Source of the DNA: Daucus carota subsp. sativus
Lineage: Eukaryota > Streptophyta > Magnoliopsida > Apiales > Apiaceae
Assembly: GCF_001625215.2 (NCBI RefSeq)
Contig: NC_030381.2
Span: 36,268,689-36,332,688, forward strand
Reading direction: 5' to 3'
Length of the DNA: 64,000 nucleotides
Shown: positions 23,598-33,893 of the stretch, piece after piece
Position numbering within the stretch: the stretch's first letter is position 1
Layout of the letters: each line of letters begins with the position of its first letter
Made by a program: the position numbers and the translations under genes
Notes under the pieces: generated by a model
What the model was told of the DNA's origin: nothing
Databases searched by the model: none
Seen by the model: only the letters and a program-made list of their open reading frames with translations

Positions 23598-26091
23598 ATG
23601 GCAAGCTATTCCAAAGGAGCCCCTTCCAATGGGTCTGTGTATGTTTGTAACTTGCCTCCTGGGACAGATGATAACATGCTAGCAGAACATTTCGGCACAC
23701 TGGGGGTGATTAAGGTATACTATCTGGCGTATTTCTTTTATATCGATCGTTTTGTGTAAAAGCAGGAATAAGTACATGTAGCTGTGTCTTATATTTATGT
23801 TTGTCGAAACTTAATAGAAAGACAAACGGACTGGCCGGCCAAAGATATGGTTGTACCGAGACAAGGTCACAAATGAGCCAAAGGGAGATGCTACAGTTAC
23901 CTATGAAGATCCGTATGCTGCATCAGCTGCAGTTGAATGGTTTAACAACACGGAATTCCATGGTGCTACCATTGGGGTTTTCATGGCCGAGTCAAAAAAA
24001 GATGACAACTCGTATAATGCTGTTATTCCTGCTGAAGAGCCAAGCTTAGGTGGTGATTTTGGTGGTCAAGGGGAGAGTGTTAATGATGGGAATGGGAGTG
24101 CTGGAAGAGGTAGAGGTCGAGGTGACGGTCCAGCAGCAAAGGCCTGGCAACAAGATGGAGACTGGATGTGCCCGAATACAAGGTCTGTGATGTGACATTG
24201 GTGAGCCAGCTTTTTCTTGCCCTTTCTTTCAACAAATCATCTATCTTCTTTACATTATTAATTTATCTTTGGAATGACGTATCATGTCGTTTTTAACTAC
24301 CAGTTGTACCAATGTAAATTTTGCATTTCGTGGTGTGTGCAATCGTTGTGGAAGTGCTCGTCCTGCTGGTGCAGGAGGTGGTGGTGCAGGAAGTGGTGGG
24401 CGGGGCAGGGGGAGGGGGCGTGACTCAGAGTCTGGAGGCCCTGGCCGTGGAGGAGTTGCTGCTCCAACGGGTCTCTTTGGTCCTAACGATTGGTCTTGCC
24501 CCATGTAAGACTTTTCTAGTTTAGAAAATGTTAAATATACAATAAAAAAGATATATTGCTTTACTTCCCATTTTAATGTGCTTTATGGTAGATAAACATC
24601 AGCTTGCGTAAATAATTGTAACATTTGGAAGCAATAGAATTTTCAAACTCTTTGACGGGGAGGTATATGTAGAATATTCATTTTGCCTTTTTCAGTGTCT
24701 TATGCTATAAGTTCTGTTTCAGGTGTGGCAACATCAACTGGGCAAAGCGTAACAAATGCAACATTTGTAACACTAATAAACCTGGTACTAACGAGGGTGG
24801 TGTTAGGTAATAAACAACAGATCTACTGATTTGCATTATTATTTGCTTTGCACAATGAAACATTGCAACTTCTAATCTTTTTACTGGGGCTTCAAATATG
24901 TAATGGCATATTGGCATTAGATTTCGTTTCTTGTCTATATTTTTAATTTATTTTCTTGATGCTATTAAGTTTAAAAAGCTTGTAATCTTGTATAAGATAA
25001 TATCCTTTATTTGAAGTATTGTAACAGCACTATGACCTTTTTGCAAGCTTTTATTGACTCACTTCTCAGCTTGTGCTCTTAATCATTGTATCATTGATTT
25101 TCTATGAAATAATATGAGTAGTCATGCTTGGTTGATGTGTATTTTAAGATTAGATGCGTATTTCATTAATTTGTCATCGAGCACATTTTTTATTTTTTTT
25201 TTACCTTATTGATTGTTTAACGTATATAGAGGAGGCCGTGCTGGAGGTTACAAAGAGCTTGATGAAGAAGAAATAGAGGAAACCAGACGGCGTAGGCGGG
25301 AAGCTGAAGAAGTAATATCTACCTAAACACTGCCAATTGCACAGGTTCTAGTCTTTTTTTCCTTTTTGACGCAATCTGATCCAATTTCAGGATGACGGTG
25401 AAATGTATGATGAGTTTGGTAATCTGAAGAAGAAGTTCCGCGTCAAAATGCAACAAGCTGAAACTGGTCAGGTGCTCCCTGGTACTGGGCGTGCAGGATG
25501 GGAGGTGGAGGAACTAGGTAACCTTTTAGCAGTCAGTGATCCTTGTCAAGAATAGAGATCCTTGACAGTTTGTGAATTTGCAAGTTACATAATTCTGGAG
25601 ATGTGAATCTGTATTTCTTACTGCTTAATCCATTACAGGTTACCTCTTATTTTTTAAGATTAGTGTTATTGTTTACTTTTTGATTACATTGTGTCATTTC
25701 TGGTCCACTTTATGTAATTCGATGGTTGCTTACTTAGCTCTCCTCCTAATCCGTTGCATTTTTTGGTTCCGGATTATGTAGTGGATGGGGCCATGTATAT
25801 GTCGTGGGACTTATTTTATATTCATTGATTTAATGGACGTTCTCTTTTCTTGGTTTGTTGCAAATATTACTTTTGGCAGGTATGAGTGACAGAGATAGAA
25901 GAGAAAGAAGCAGAGACAGAGGCAGGGAAAGAGAGGAGAGCAAATTCAGGGAACGTGCGGATAGAGATAGACGCAGGAGCAGAAGTCGTGAGAGGGACAG
26001 GGGAAGAGACAGAGACAGGGGCTATGATAATGACAGAGACCGAGAACATGGCCGTGACCGTGAGCGAGAAAGGGACAGGTACCGCTACTGA
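23598..26091 (+). CDS. TAF15: TFIID subunit TAF15 (FET-like RNA-binding protein)
   Basis: Nuclear TBP-associated factor with RNA-binding features, the plant relative of TAF15/FUS/EWS. Seven coding exons: 23598-23714, 23818-24182, 24304-24504, 24723-24806, 25230-25311, 25391-25517, 25880-26091; phases agree, 395 residues. An RRM lies at about 12-98 (RNP2 VYVCNLP, RNP1-like KGDATVTY). Two RanBP2-type zinc fingers follow: about 153-184 (WMCPNTSC...CNRC) and about 222-250 (WSCPMCGN...CNIC). Gly/Arg-rich spacers separate them. A conserved acidic block comes next (DDGEMYDEFGNLKKKFRVK). The tail is an RS/RD-repeat-like stretch (DRDRGRE, RRRSRSRERDRGRDRD) typical of RNA-processing partners. Its neighbours, a C2/SMP gene and a PPR gene, repeat an Arabidopsis chromosome 1 order. 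Confidence 0.93.
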
Positions 26092-27195
26092 AGTATTGGA
26101 CTTCTTGGTTCTGCAAACTATTGAGTTCTTGTATTCTTGGCCAATGTAAGCAGAAAGGATGACAACGTTTGAACTGTGTTATGAACTTGATATCATTCCT
26201 ATTTGTCTGCAGAAGGTTTTCTTTTTAGTGTAGATTTTTGTTATCCCGGAGGAACTTTTCTGTTTAATTGTTTACCATCATATTCTTTCAAGTTCATGAT
26301 TGAAATGGTTTCACAAACATTATGTGGGTACCGATATGATTTTGCCAAGTCTTGGACTATTTTGATTGGATAGCGATTGTTTTCTATGATTTTTATGCTT
26401 TATAGTGTTGGCTGATATTTAGATCACTAGGCATTTGACTAATAACACTTTAAGCAATGATTTCCTGACTAAAATTTTAGCAATTATTTGGCCTGTAAGT
26501 TACACATTAAGGTGTATGCCGTGGAACCGTGTTGGTTAATGCCTGTATTACTGCATTTGTGGTTTACATGGCTTCCTCACTCTTACTATATTGTAATCAC
26601 CTAATTAGCAGATGAAACAAATTTCGGAGCATTGCTTGCTAGTTGCTACAAATGTCTGGAGAATGGAGATAGGTGATGTCGAAGCCATTACCATTTTTTG
26701 GCATGGAAATTGCCTGCGATATTTAGATGTTTAAGCAGATGTAAGCAAGGAAATGAATTTGTGAGAGCTATAGTATATTACTGATGTTTAATTAGATGTT
26801 AAGTGATATAAATAAACCAAACACACTTCTCAGTCCAAAGTGGTTCCATACACTTTTTGTTGACTATGTAGATTTATGTCTTGCAAATGAATCTCGAGCA
26901 CATTTCCATTCTTTCTGTATGTTTAATTAACAATCATATCAATTTCCTCGAAACATTGCGAGGAGCGAGAGTGATATGATTGGAATAAATATTATTCCCT
27001 GACCTTCAAATATTACGGAGGAAGCGAGAATGTATCATTAGAATATCAATAAACATTACTCCCAATCTCAAAATATTACAAAAGGCGAGAGTCATACCAC
27101 CGGAATAAGTATTACTCCGTATTTTAAACGGAGTAATACCACCGAGTGTAGATTGTATGTTCTTCTAGCAAGTTAAAAACTTGAGCGCCACTGAG
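26092..27195. other. TAF15 to PPR intergenic region with repeat array
   Basis: 3' flank of TAF15, then the PPR promoter. Three imperfect tandem copies of a unit of about 60 bp (26959-27109) and a perfect 10-bp hairpin (27110-27138) lie just before the PPR start codon. They are listed separately. No other gene is seen. Confidence 0.5.
26959..27138 (+). repeat. Imperfect tandem repeats plus perfect hairpin upstream of PPR gene
   Basis: Units begin near 26959, 27018 and 27081. Each has the pattern AGGnnGCGAGAGT...AATAnnTATTACTCC...AAATATTAC. The third unit ends in a palindrome: TATTACTCCG (27110-27119), a 9-nt loop, then CGGAGTAATA (27129-27138), a perfect 10-bp stem. The hairpin ends 57 nt before the ATG at 27196, probably within the leader. 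Confidence 0.6.
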
Positions 27196-29052
27196 ATGTT
27201 GCTTAAGCTCACTAGCTCCAACTTGTACAACACTATAATCTCTCTGATATATCATCATCAAATATCTAAAAGCACTTCCTCAATCTCACCAGTTGATATC
27301 AAAAAAATCCATTCTTTCCTCATTACAATTGGTCACCCCCAAGACTCATTCATTTTCGAAAAATTACTGCTTCATTCACTTCCTTCTTTGTTAAACTCTA
27401 CTCATCTCTCTGTTTCCTACATTTCTTCACTGTTTAATCACATTCATAACCCCAATGTAATTCTGTATAATGCAGTGATCAAGGCTTTTTCTTCAAGTTC
27501 AAAGCCACATTTGTCAATTCTATATTTTTCAAGAATGTGTCAAGATGGCGTCTTTCCTAATGAACACACCTTTCCATTGCTTCTCAAGGCCGTTTCTCGG
27601 GCGGGTGATGAAAACCCATTTCTGATATATGGTCATATTGTGAAGCTTGGGTTGGATCATGATAAGTTCGTTCAGAATTCTTTGATCTCTGCTTTTGGTA
27701 ATTGTGGGTTTGTTGATTCTGCACGCCAAGTGTTTGATGGAGTGTGTGTCAGGAATGTTGTTTCAGTGACGGCTATGATTGATGGGTATCTTAGGAATGA
27801 GTGTGCGGAAGAAGGGTTGAGGTTGTTTGCGGAAATGAGGTTAGTTAGTGTGATGGTGGATGAGATGACAGTTGTTAGTGTACTTCGTGCAGTGGGAATG
27901 GTGGGTGATGTTTGGTTTGGACGGTGGGTTCATGGGTTTTATGTGGAATCGGGGAGGGTTTGTTGCGATGTTTATGTTGGTAGTGCTCTAGTTGATATGT
28001 ATTCTAAATGCGGTTATTATGATGATGCTCGAAAAGCTTTTAAAGAGATGCCGTATAAAAATGTTGTTAGTTGGACGACTTTGATATCTGGATGTGTTCA
28101 TTGCAATAGGTTGAATGAGGCACTAGATGTGTTCAAAGATATGCTTGAGGAGAATGTTAAACCTAATCAATCCACCTTCACAAGTGTACTTTCTGCTTGC
28201 GCTCAACTAGGGGCACTAGATCAAGGGAAGTGGATTCATAAATATATAGATAATAATAAATTTAATGGGAATATTACAGTCTCCACAGCTTTAATAGATA
28301 TGTACACGAAGTGTGGTTGCATCCATGAGGCTTATGCAGTTTTTGAGAAGGTGCCAGTAAAGGATGTCTACATTTGGACTGCGATGATTAATGGATTGGC
28401 ATTGCATGGAAATGCTGCAAGCGCATTATACCTATTCTCGCAAATGCGGAGCAATGGAGTTCAGCCCACTCAGGTTACTCTAACTGGCATTCTTAATGCT
28501 TGTTCTCATGGGGGCTTTGTGGACGAGGGTCGTAGAATATTTAAATCAATGAACGAGGTTTATGGTATAGAGCCTACCTTGGATCACTATGGTTGCATGG
28601 TGGATCTCCTAGGGCGAGCTGGATGCCTAAAGGAAGCGCTTAATTTGATTGAAAATATGCCCATGGATCCCTCTCCTGTTGTGTGGGGTGCCTTATTTGG
28701 TGCTTGTATGACTCACAAATCCTACGAGCTTGGTGAAAAAATAGGGAAGCATCTAATTAAGCTACAACCCCGTCATAGTGGTAGATATGCCCTTTTGGCG
28801 AACCTATATGCAGCAACTAAAAATTGGAAAGGAGTGGCTCGGTTAAGGAAATGCATGAAACAGAAGGGTGTATATAAGATTGCAGGATCTAGCTGGATTG
28901 AAATAAATGGTGTAAATCAAGAATTCATTGCATTCGACAAAGCATGTAGTGAGGACAGAAGTGTACATGAGATTTTGGATAAAATTATAATCCAGATGAA
29001 GTGTGCTGGTTGTCCTTCAGACACTGAAATACTAACATTTGACCTTCACTGA
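27196..29052 (+). CDS. Pentatricopeptide repeat protein, PLS class, E subgroup
   Basis: Sequence-specific RNA-binding protein that in this family acts in mitochondria or plastids, usually in C-to-U RNA editing. It is intronless, 618 codons from the ATG at 27196; the open frame extends five codons upstream but begins with TTG. P, L and S motifs follow one another from about residue 90 to 500. Examples are NVVSVTAMIDGYLRNECAEE, DVYVGSALVDMYSKCGYYDD, NVVSWTTLISGCVHCNRLNE and DVYIWTAMINGLALHGNAAS. The E/E+ region (SSWIEINGVNQEFIAFDKAC) closes the protein. There is no DYW deaminase domain, so any editing activity would need a partner supplying one. The N-terminus is Ser/Thr-rich and lacks acidic residues, fitting organelle targeting. 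It resembles, from memory, the product of At1g50270, consistent with its place next to TAF15. Confidence 0.92.
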   Translation: MLLKLTSSNLYNTIISLIYHHQISKSTSSISPVDIKKIHSFLITIGHPQDSFIFEKLLLHSLPSLLNSTHLSVSYISSLFNHIHNPNVILYNAVIKAFSSSSKPHLSILYFSRMCQDGVFPNEHTFPLLLKAVSRAGDENPFLIYGHIVKLGLDHDKFVQNSLISAFGNCGFVDSARQVFDGVCVRNVVSVTAMIDGYLRNECAEEGLRLFAEMRLVSVMVDEMTVVSVLRAVGMVGDVWFGRWVHGFYVESGRVCCDVYVGSALVDMYSKCGYYDDARKAFKEMPYKNVVSWTTLISGCVHCNRLNEALDVFKDMLEENVKPNQSTFTSVLSACAQLGALDQGKWIHKYIDNNKFNGNITVSTALIDMYTKCGCIHEAYAVFEKVPVKDVYIWTAMINGLALHGNAASALYLFSQMRSNGVQPTQVTLTGILNACSHGGFVDEGRRIFKSMNEVYGIEPTLDHYGCMVDLLGRAGCLKEALNLIENMPMDPSPVVWGALFGACMTHKSYELGEKIGKHLIKLQPRHSGRYALLANLYAATKNWKGVARLRKCMKQKGVYKIAGSSWIEINGVNQEFIAFDKACSEDRSVHEILDKIIIQMKCAGCPSDTEILTFDLH

Positions 29053-31335
29053 GGTAAAGGAAGTTATATAAATATAATCTGATACTTCCTGTAGAAAAAG
29101 AAGATATTCTGGACTTGTTTGCTTGACTTTTTGCCCTTTTCTCTTGCATGCTTTTTTCTCATTATCATGCTGCTAATCAAAATTTTGTATATAGATCATT
29201 TTGCAAGTGACACATTGATATGCATCTTGCATTGTGAGCACTATAACATACAAGATAATTAATGTTTGAAAATCATTAGGATCTAAGTATCTTATCCCCA
29301 CCCAATCCCCAAACATTTAGTAGTTCGATAATTCTGCCTCTGTTTCACTGTAAATCGCTGCTGCATCCATGATAATTACATGATAGTGCAGTTTTCTCTT
29401 AGTTGTTGGCAGAATCGGATAATGGATTAGCACAGAGAAGAAAACCCAATTTTTGCACAGTGCCGTTGGTCATGAATATATTGCAGTTTGGTCTAGTCAT
29501 CTAGTAAACAAAGACTTCAGTTACACACTTTAGCGAGAAAGTAGGAGCCAAAAATCATACAAGTAGTATTGCCATACTAACTTAATCTATTCAGAAAGAC
29601 AGTTCATCTTTTCTTGAACCAATATTAGCTTACAATATAAAGCAATTCAATCCTCTACTATCTCCCTTGTCAGATCCTCAGGATTGTGAAGGTTATCAAT
29701 CAGTCGTTTCATTTCAATCCACTGCCTTTTAGAACATTGAACGAAATAAATGATCAACTTCCTCGTTGTACATGATATTCAGCCTATCGGCTTCTGAACA
29801 TGCAAGAAACTAGAAAAACTTGCAGTCTTGCACCACCTCCATTGCTTGTTGATATTAGAGCTTACCAAACATGTAAGGTTAAAAGACATACTTGCACCAG
29901 CCAATCTTTTTGGTATATTATGTAAGTGAGCAAAATGTACACAACTCCCCCTTATTTAGTAAAAGATCTTGGCTTTGCCTGCAAGTACCGAAACACAATG
30001 TTAGCTGAGGATATCTCTTTACCATTCTAAGGCACTGCCTTAATGACAATATCCCTATTTAAGCAAAAGCAACATCTCATATTAATATTCTTTGTAACTG
30101 AACAGGACAGTTAGCTATATATTATACTTTGTTTTATTATTCATCCACATAAGTTATTTTCCCTCTAAATTAGTTGCATAAGCTATCTGCATTCAATAAA
30201 TTTCTGATTTGGTGCATAAACTGATAGCCTAATATGATAACTTGAGAGATGATGTTTATTAATTGTTCAAGTAGCCTAACAAATTAGTTTTGCTGCTTCT
30301 TATACCTGAAAAGTGAAAACCTTTTATTCTATTATAAGAAAATATGTGAAGGACTTTATACCGAGTATTGTTGATTCCTTTTAAGGGTGATATGATCTTT
30401 TGTGAATGATCTCGTTTTGGAGTGAGTATTGTTGACCGAGTAAGATTTTTATCGTTAATCAGATAGTTCGTAGGAATTTTGTAATATATATATAGGCTTT
30501 TGAGCACATAGTTTGTCGGAATTTTGTAATATATATCGGCTTCTCGCGGCAAATAAGGTAAAATCATTTGTGTAGCATAATGTATGCAAGGATTATGACC
30601 AATTTTCTTAGTTTCCAACACAAAAAGGGGTAAAAAAGTGTGCATGAGCAAGGTGGGGGTGGGGGTGGAGGGGGTGATGTAATGAAGGTTGGGGGAAGAA
30701 TGGAAAACAAAAGTGTTCCCCTCCCATGAATTGCGTCATGAAAACATGGTCTGCTAGCTACTCTGTTTCCCCAACCATCTTGCGTATACACACTTCCATT
30801 TGATACGGAATTGGTCCTTTTCTTATTTCTCACCTCACTTCCTTACTTCTTCCACTTTCCATATATATCCCTCTCCCTTTTTCCTTCTCTTCTCTAACCC
30901 AATTTCCCACTCTCTTTCAGAACAAATATTTTCTGTTTGATGTTGAAAAAAAAAATTAAAAAAATTATGTTTGATATCTATGTATATGTCTAGATTTTAA
31001 ATCCAAATGAAAATAATTGAAACAATAAACTAAGATGAAATTAATATTCTCTGACTTTTTATTATTGAATCAACTCATTTATCAAAAAATAAATGAAAAT
31101 TCTCCGTGTAAATATATAAAAAATATATGTCACTGAAATATTTCAAATTACAACTATGTCATTAGAAAAAATTACTAACTTTTCACCTAAATTGAAACAT
31201 TAAATATGAATCGGAGTGTTACTCCACACCACAAAATACAACCAAATGCTTAGTGTTGCTCGATAAATGCATGACTCCATGTTTTAAACATGCGTTAACC
31301 TTAATCAACATATGCTACTTTAATTCTTCGAACAC
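29053..31335. other. Intergenic region downstream of the PPR gene
   Basis: No complete gene. On the minus strand, 29647-29787 holds a frame reading QCSKRQWIEMKRLIDNLHNP and ending EDLTREIVED-stop. It has a protein-like composition but no identified partner exons. A G-rich stretch (30649-30676, GGTGGGGGT repeats) makes a false proline-rich frame on the minus strand. A pyrimidine-rich tract (about 30830-30920) looks like a plant core promoter or leader but no gene follows it. Confidence 0.4.
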
Positions 31336-31501
31336 TAAGGCCTTGCTCTCGAGTTTTTTTAGGAGAGAAAGCAAGTAGATGCAAATGAAAGTAAGTGTGC
31401 TTTCACTTTCATACCACTTTTAGAGTGAACGTTTTAGAATGAAAGTATGCTATATTTTCACTCGCTTTCCTCCCTTTAAAAAACCCGAGAGTAAGAGTGG
31501 A
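31336..31501. repeat. Inverted-repeat element (~160 bp)
   Basis: The left arm CTCTCGAGTTTTTTTAGG, followed by AGAGAAAGCAAGT (31346-31376), pairs with the right arm ACTCGCTTTCC, then CCTTTAAAAAACCCGAGAG (31459-31491). A further related arm (CACTTGCTTTCCTCCC) lies at about 31531-31547. TAA occurs at both ends. It is probably a small MITE relic. Confidence 0.5.
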
Positions 31502-31570
31502 GTGAAAGTTAGATAACTTTTCTTCCTCTTCACTTGCTTTCCTCCCTTTTTAAAATTGAGCAGGGTGTAA

Positions 31571-31976
31571 GAGCGAGTCCAACAGTGTCCTTGCAAATGT
31601 ATTATAAATATAATAATATATTATGTCCTAGTGACTTAGTACATCATCTTAATATATCAAGTCCAACAACATGCCTCATTATTGTGCCTTATTATTAAAA
31701 TATTAATATATATTGAATTGTTATTGAAGGAAAATGAAAAGGATGGAGGAGAGAGATGTAGTGGAATGATATGAAACTATTTTTTTATTGATAGGGCATG
31801 AATGGTGGTGCCTCGAAAATAAGGGACTTGTTACATATTCTAGTGTTTGACACCACTAGGACATTGTTGGAGCATTGTTTTAAGACACCACTAGGACATT
31901 GTTCGAGTATTGATTTGCTTCATGTGCCTTAAATTTTGATTTAGGATATTAATACAGGGCACTCTTGGACCTCCTC
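31571..31976. mobile_element. Tourist-like (PIF/Harbinger) MITE, 406 bp, TAA duplication
   Basis: The ends are inverted: GAGCGAGTCCAACAGTGTCC on the left (31571) and the reverse complement GAGGAGGTCCAAGAGTGCCC on the right (ending 31976). Both sides are flanked by TAA (31568-31570 and 31977-31979), the three-base target of PIF/Harbinger elements. The interior repeats CACCACTAGGACATTGTT twice (about 31849 and 31890). Non-coding. Confidence 0.75.
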
Positions 31977-31979
31977 TAA

Positions 31980-32864
31980 GCATAACATTTTGTAAGAACA
32001 TCTCCGGCAAATTATGATATGATTTTTTAATTCAAAATTTTAATAAATATATTATAAAAATCTACACTGAAAGAATTCTGATTCATTTTTCATTCCTAAC
32101 TAATTTCTCATTTGATATTTAATGATCATCATATTTATCATTTTTATGTTATTTTTATAATATTTTTTGTTAATAGATGTTGATTATAATATTAATATAT
32201 AATAGAAAACATAAATATAGATTATTTTTTGAATTTGCTATAACATTTTTACTTTTGAAAGTTAAATTATATATCATATGTTTAGAAACTTACCTAGTAT
32301 AATGAGTTAACAAAATACATATACCAAACATATGTTTCCTCAGTCTCTTGATACATTTCCTATTTACCTTTATTATGTTGTTTTCTCTTAATGCTTTTTC
32401 TATTTAATTTTATTACGTTTGCCAACACATATTTTTGATCGTCAATATCTTTAATTTCATATTAATATTAAATATTATTCATCGTATTAAAATATTTATG
32501 AATACGAATTCAACAAAATCATCACGATTATAAATTAGATGTAATTTTATTATTTGTCTTATGTTATGAACAGTCCAGACATATCAAATGAGAAAAACAA
32601 ATAAAGACGGGGAATGAAATAGAAGGGGTAACTTGGTCATTTGATAATAACAACTCAAACGTTTCCAGGTAGTTTCTCTAATCCAGTCTGGCGTGTGGAT
32701 GTGGAAAGCAAATTCACACTTTTTATGCTGTTACACGCTCATCTCATTTACGTATCCACCCTCATCCAACCCCCTGTATATATATAACTGCATTCCCGCC
32801 TTTATTCTTTGACTCACCCCTGACTTCATCTTCTCCGGCTATATTCTCCGATCCCGACCGTAAT
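31980..32864. promoter_or_regulatory. AT-rich spacer and BPS1-like gene promoter
   Basis: Very AT-rich to about 32620, without a gene. A TATA box (TATATATATAA, about 32776-32786) lies roughly 80 bp upstream of the start codon at 32865. It is followed by a pyrimidine-rich leader (TTCTTTGACTCACCCCTGAC). Confidence 0.55.
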
Positions 32865-33893
32865 ATGTTCCTGACCGAGAAAAACTCTCCTTTCCCGTCC
32901 TTCTCGCCGTTCCGATCATCGCTTAAACGATCTCCGCTTCATGACTTCGATCTCATCTTCAGGACCTTCGATGAAAAACTAGCAAGCCGTCTCAAGGATC
33001 TCGCCTTCTCGTCTCCGTCTCCGTCGGTTAGTTTACAGTGGCTGTCTCTCGCTGTTGATTTGTTGTCTGATACTCATGCCGACGCGAGCGCGGTTATTTC
33101 GGCGATGACGGCGGCGTCCGGTTCGTCGGCTGATTCGCGGGCGTTTTATCTCGATCACAGTGTGAAGATTTTGGATGTGTGTAATTCGATCTCGTACGAG
33201 ATCGAGAAGCTCCGGCACCGGAGGTTGTTGATGGATTTCGCGGTTCATTTGCTCAAGAGTTCCGGTGAAGGAGATGCTCCTCCGGCGCCGGAGAAGTTGA
33301 AGAGAGCGGGCGAGTGCATCGCCGATTACGAGAGAAACTCGCGAGACTTCGCGAAGCGAAGAGGCTTCGAAGTTCGCGAGCCGGACGTTCTGATCAGAGA
33401 CCTCCAGAATGCGATTGTGACTATCTCGCCGCGTGGCAAGATCTCCACCATCGAAAGAGCTGTCCTCCGCATCATCTACGCCGTCGGATTAATCACCGTT
33501 TTTGTCGCCGGAGTCGCCTTATCATCTCTCCACGGCCTTCCAGAACTCGCTAAAATCCGAGTTCCCTCCGAGTTTTCCTGGTCCGACTCAGTCAACGAGT
33601 TACAAACAGCAATTTTTGACTCGGATGGACGAGTTGTGTTGACCGAGATTGATGACGTGGCAGCGCGTGCGGTCTCTTTGCGCGTATTGATAGACGGCGG
33701 TGTAATAGAGGTTGGTGAGAGAGCGCGGCTGGAGAGTGCCGTCAAGGAGATGGAGATGGTAACGGAGAAGATGTCCGTCAACTTGGACCGTCTAGATAAC
33801 GGCGTTAACAGAATGTTTGGTGTGGTTTTGAGTGTTCGAAACGGGGTGTTAGATAATTATAGAGTGGGCCCTGTTGAGAAGCGGCACAAATGA
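32865..33893 (+). CDS. BPS1-like (BYPASS1-related) protein, intronless
   Basis: 342 residues without introns. The layout matches the plant BYPASS/BPS1-like family, whose founder represses production of a root-derived mobile growth inhibitor; the biochemical activity is unknown. Family-like features are the N-terminal FSPFRSSL...FDLIFRTFDEKLASRL, then SLQWLSLAVDLLSDTHAD and KILDVCNSISYEIEKLRH. A central basic stretch, a single hydrophobic segment at about 200-221 (AVLRIIYAVGLITVFVAGVA) and a helical C-terminus (MEMVTEKMSVNLDRLDNGVN) follow. The first 600 bases of the gene are clearly GC-richer than their surroundings. I am sure it is a real gene, and fairly sure of the family. It could belong to a sister family of helical plant proteins with one membrane segment (DUF793/ROH1 type). 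Confidence 0.75.
   Translation: MFLTEKNSPFPSFSPFRSSLKRSPLHDFDLIFRTFDEKLASRLKDLAFSSPSPSVSLQWLSLAVDLLSDTHADASAVISAMTAASGSSADSRAFYLDHSVKILDVCNSISYEIEKLRHRRLLMDFAVHLLKSSGEGDAPPAPEKLKRAGECIADYERNSRDFAKRRGFEVREPDVLIRDLQNAIVTISPRGKISTIERAVLRIIYAVGLITVFVAGVALSSLHGLPELAKIRVPSEFSWSDSVNELQTAIFDSDGRVVLTEIDDVAARAVSLRVLIDGGVIEVGERARLESAVKEMEMVTEKMSVNLDRLDNGVNRMFGVVLSVRNGVLDNYRVGPVEKRHK

Noticed and set aside
24250-24504. Proline-rich minus-strand frame
   Set aside because: It is the antisense of the Gly-rich exon of TAF15.
25867-26049. Minus-strand frame over the last TAF15 exon
   Set aside because: Shadow of the Arg/Asp repeat tail of TAF15.
30564-30833. Minus-strand frame with a poly-proline stretch
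   Set aside because: The prolines come from a GGTGGGGGT-rich tract; no other protein feature.
32865-33893. Horizontal transfer as the cause of the GC-rich intronless BPS1-like gene
   Set aside because: The family is plant-specific and commonly intronless; a GC-rich 5' coding end is ordinary in plants.
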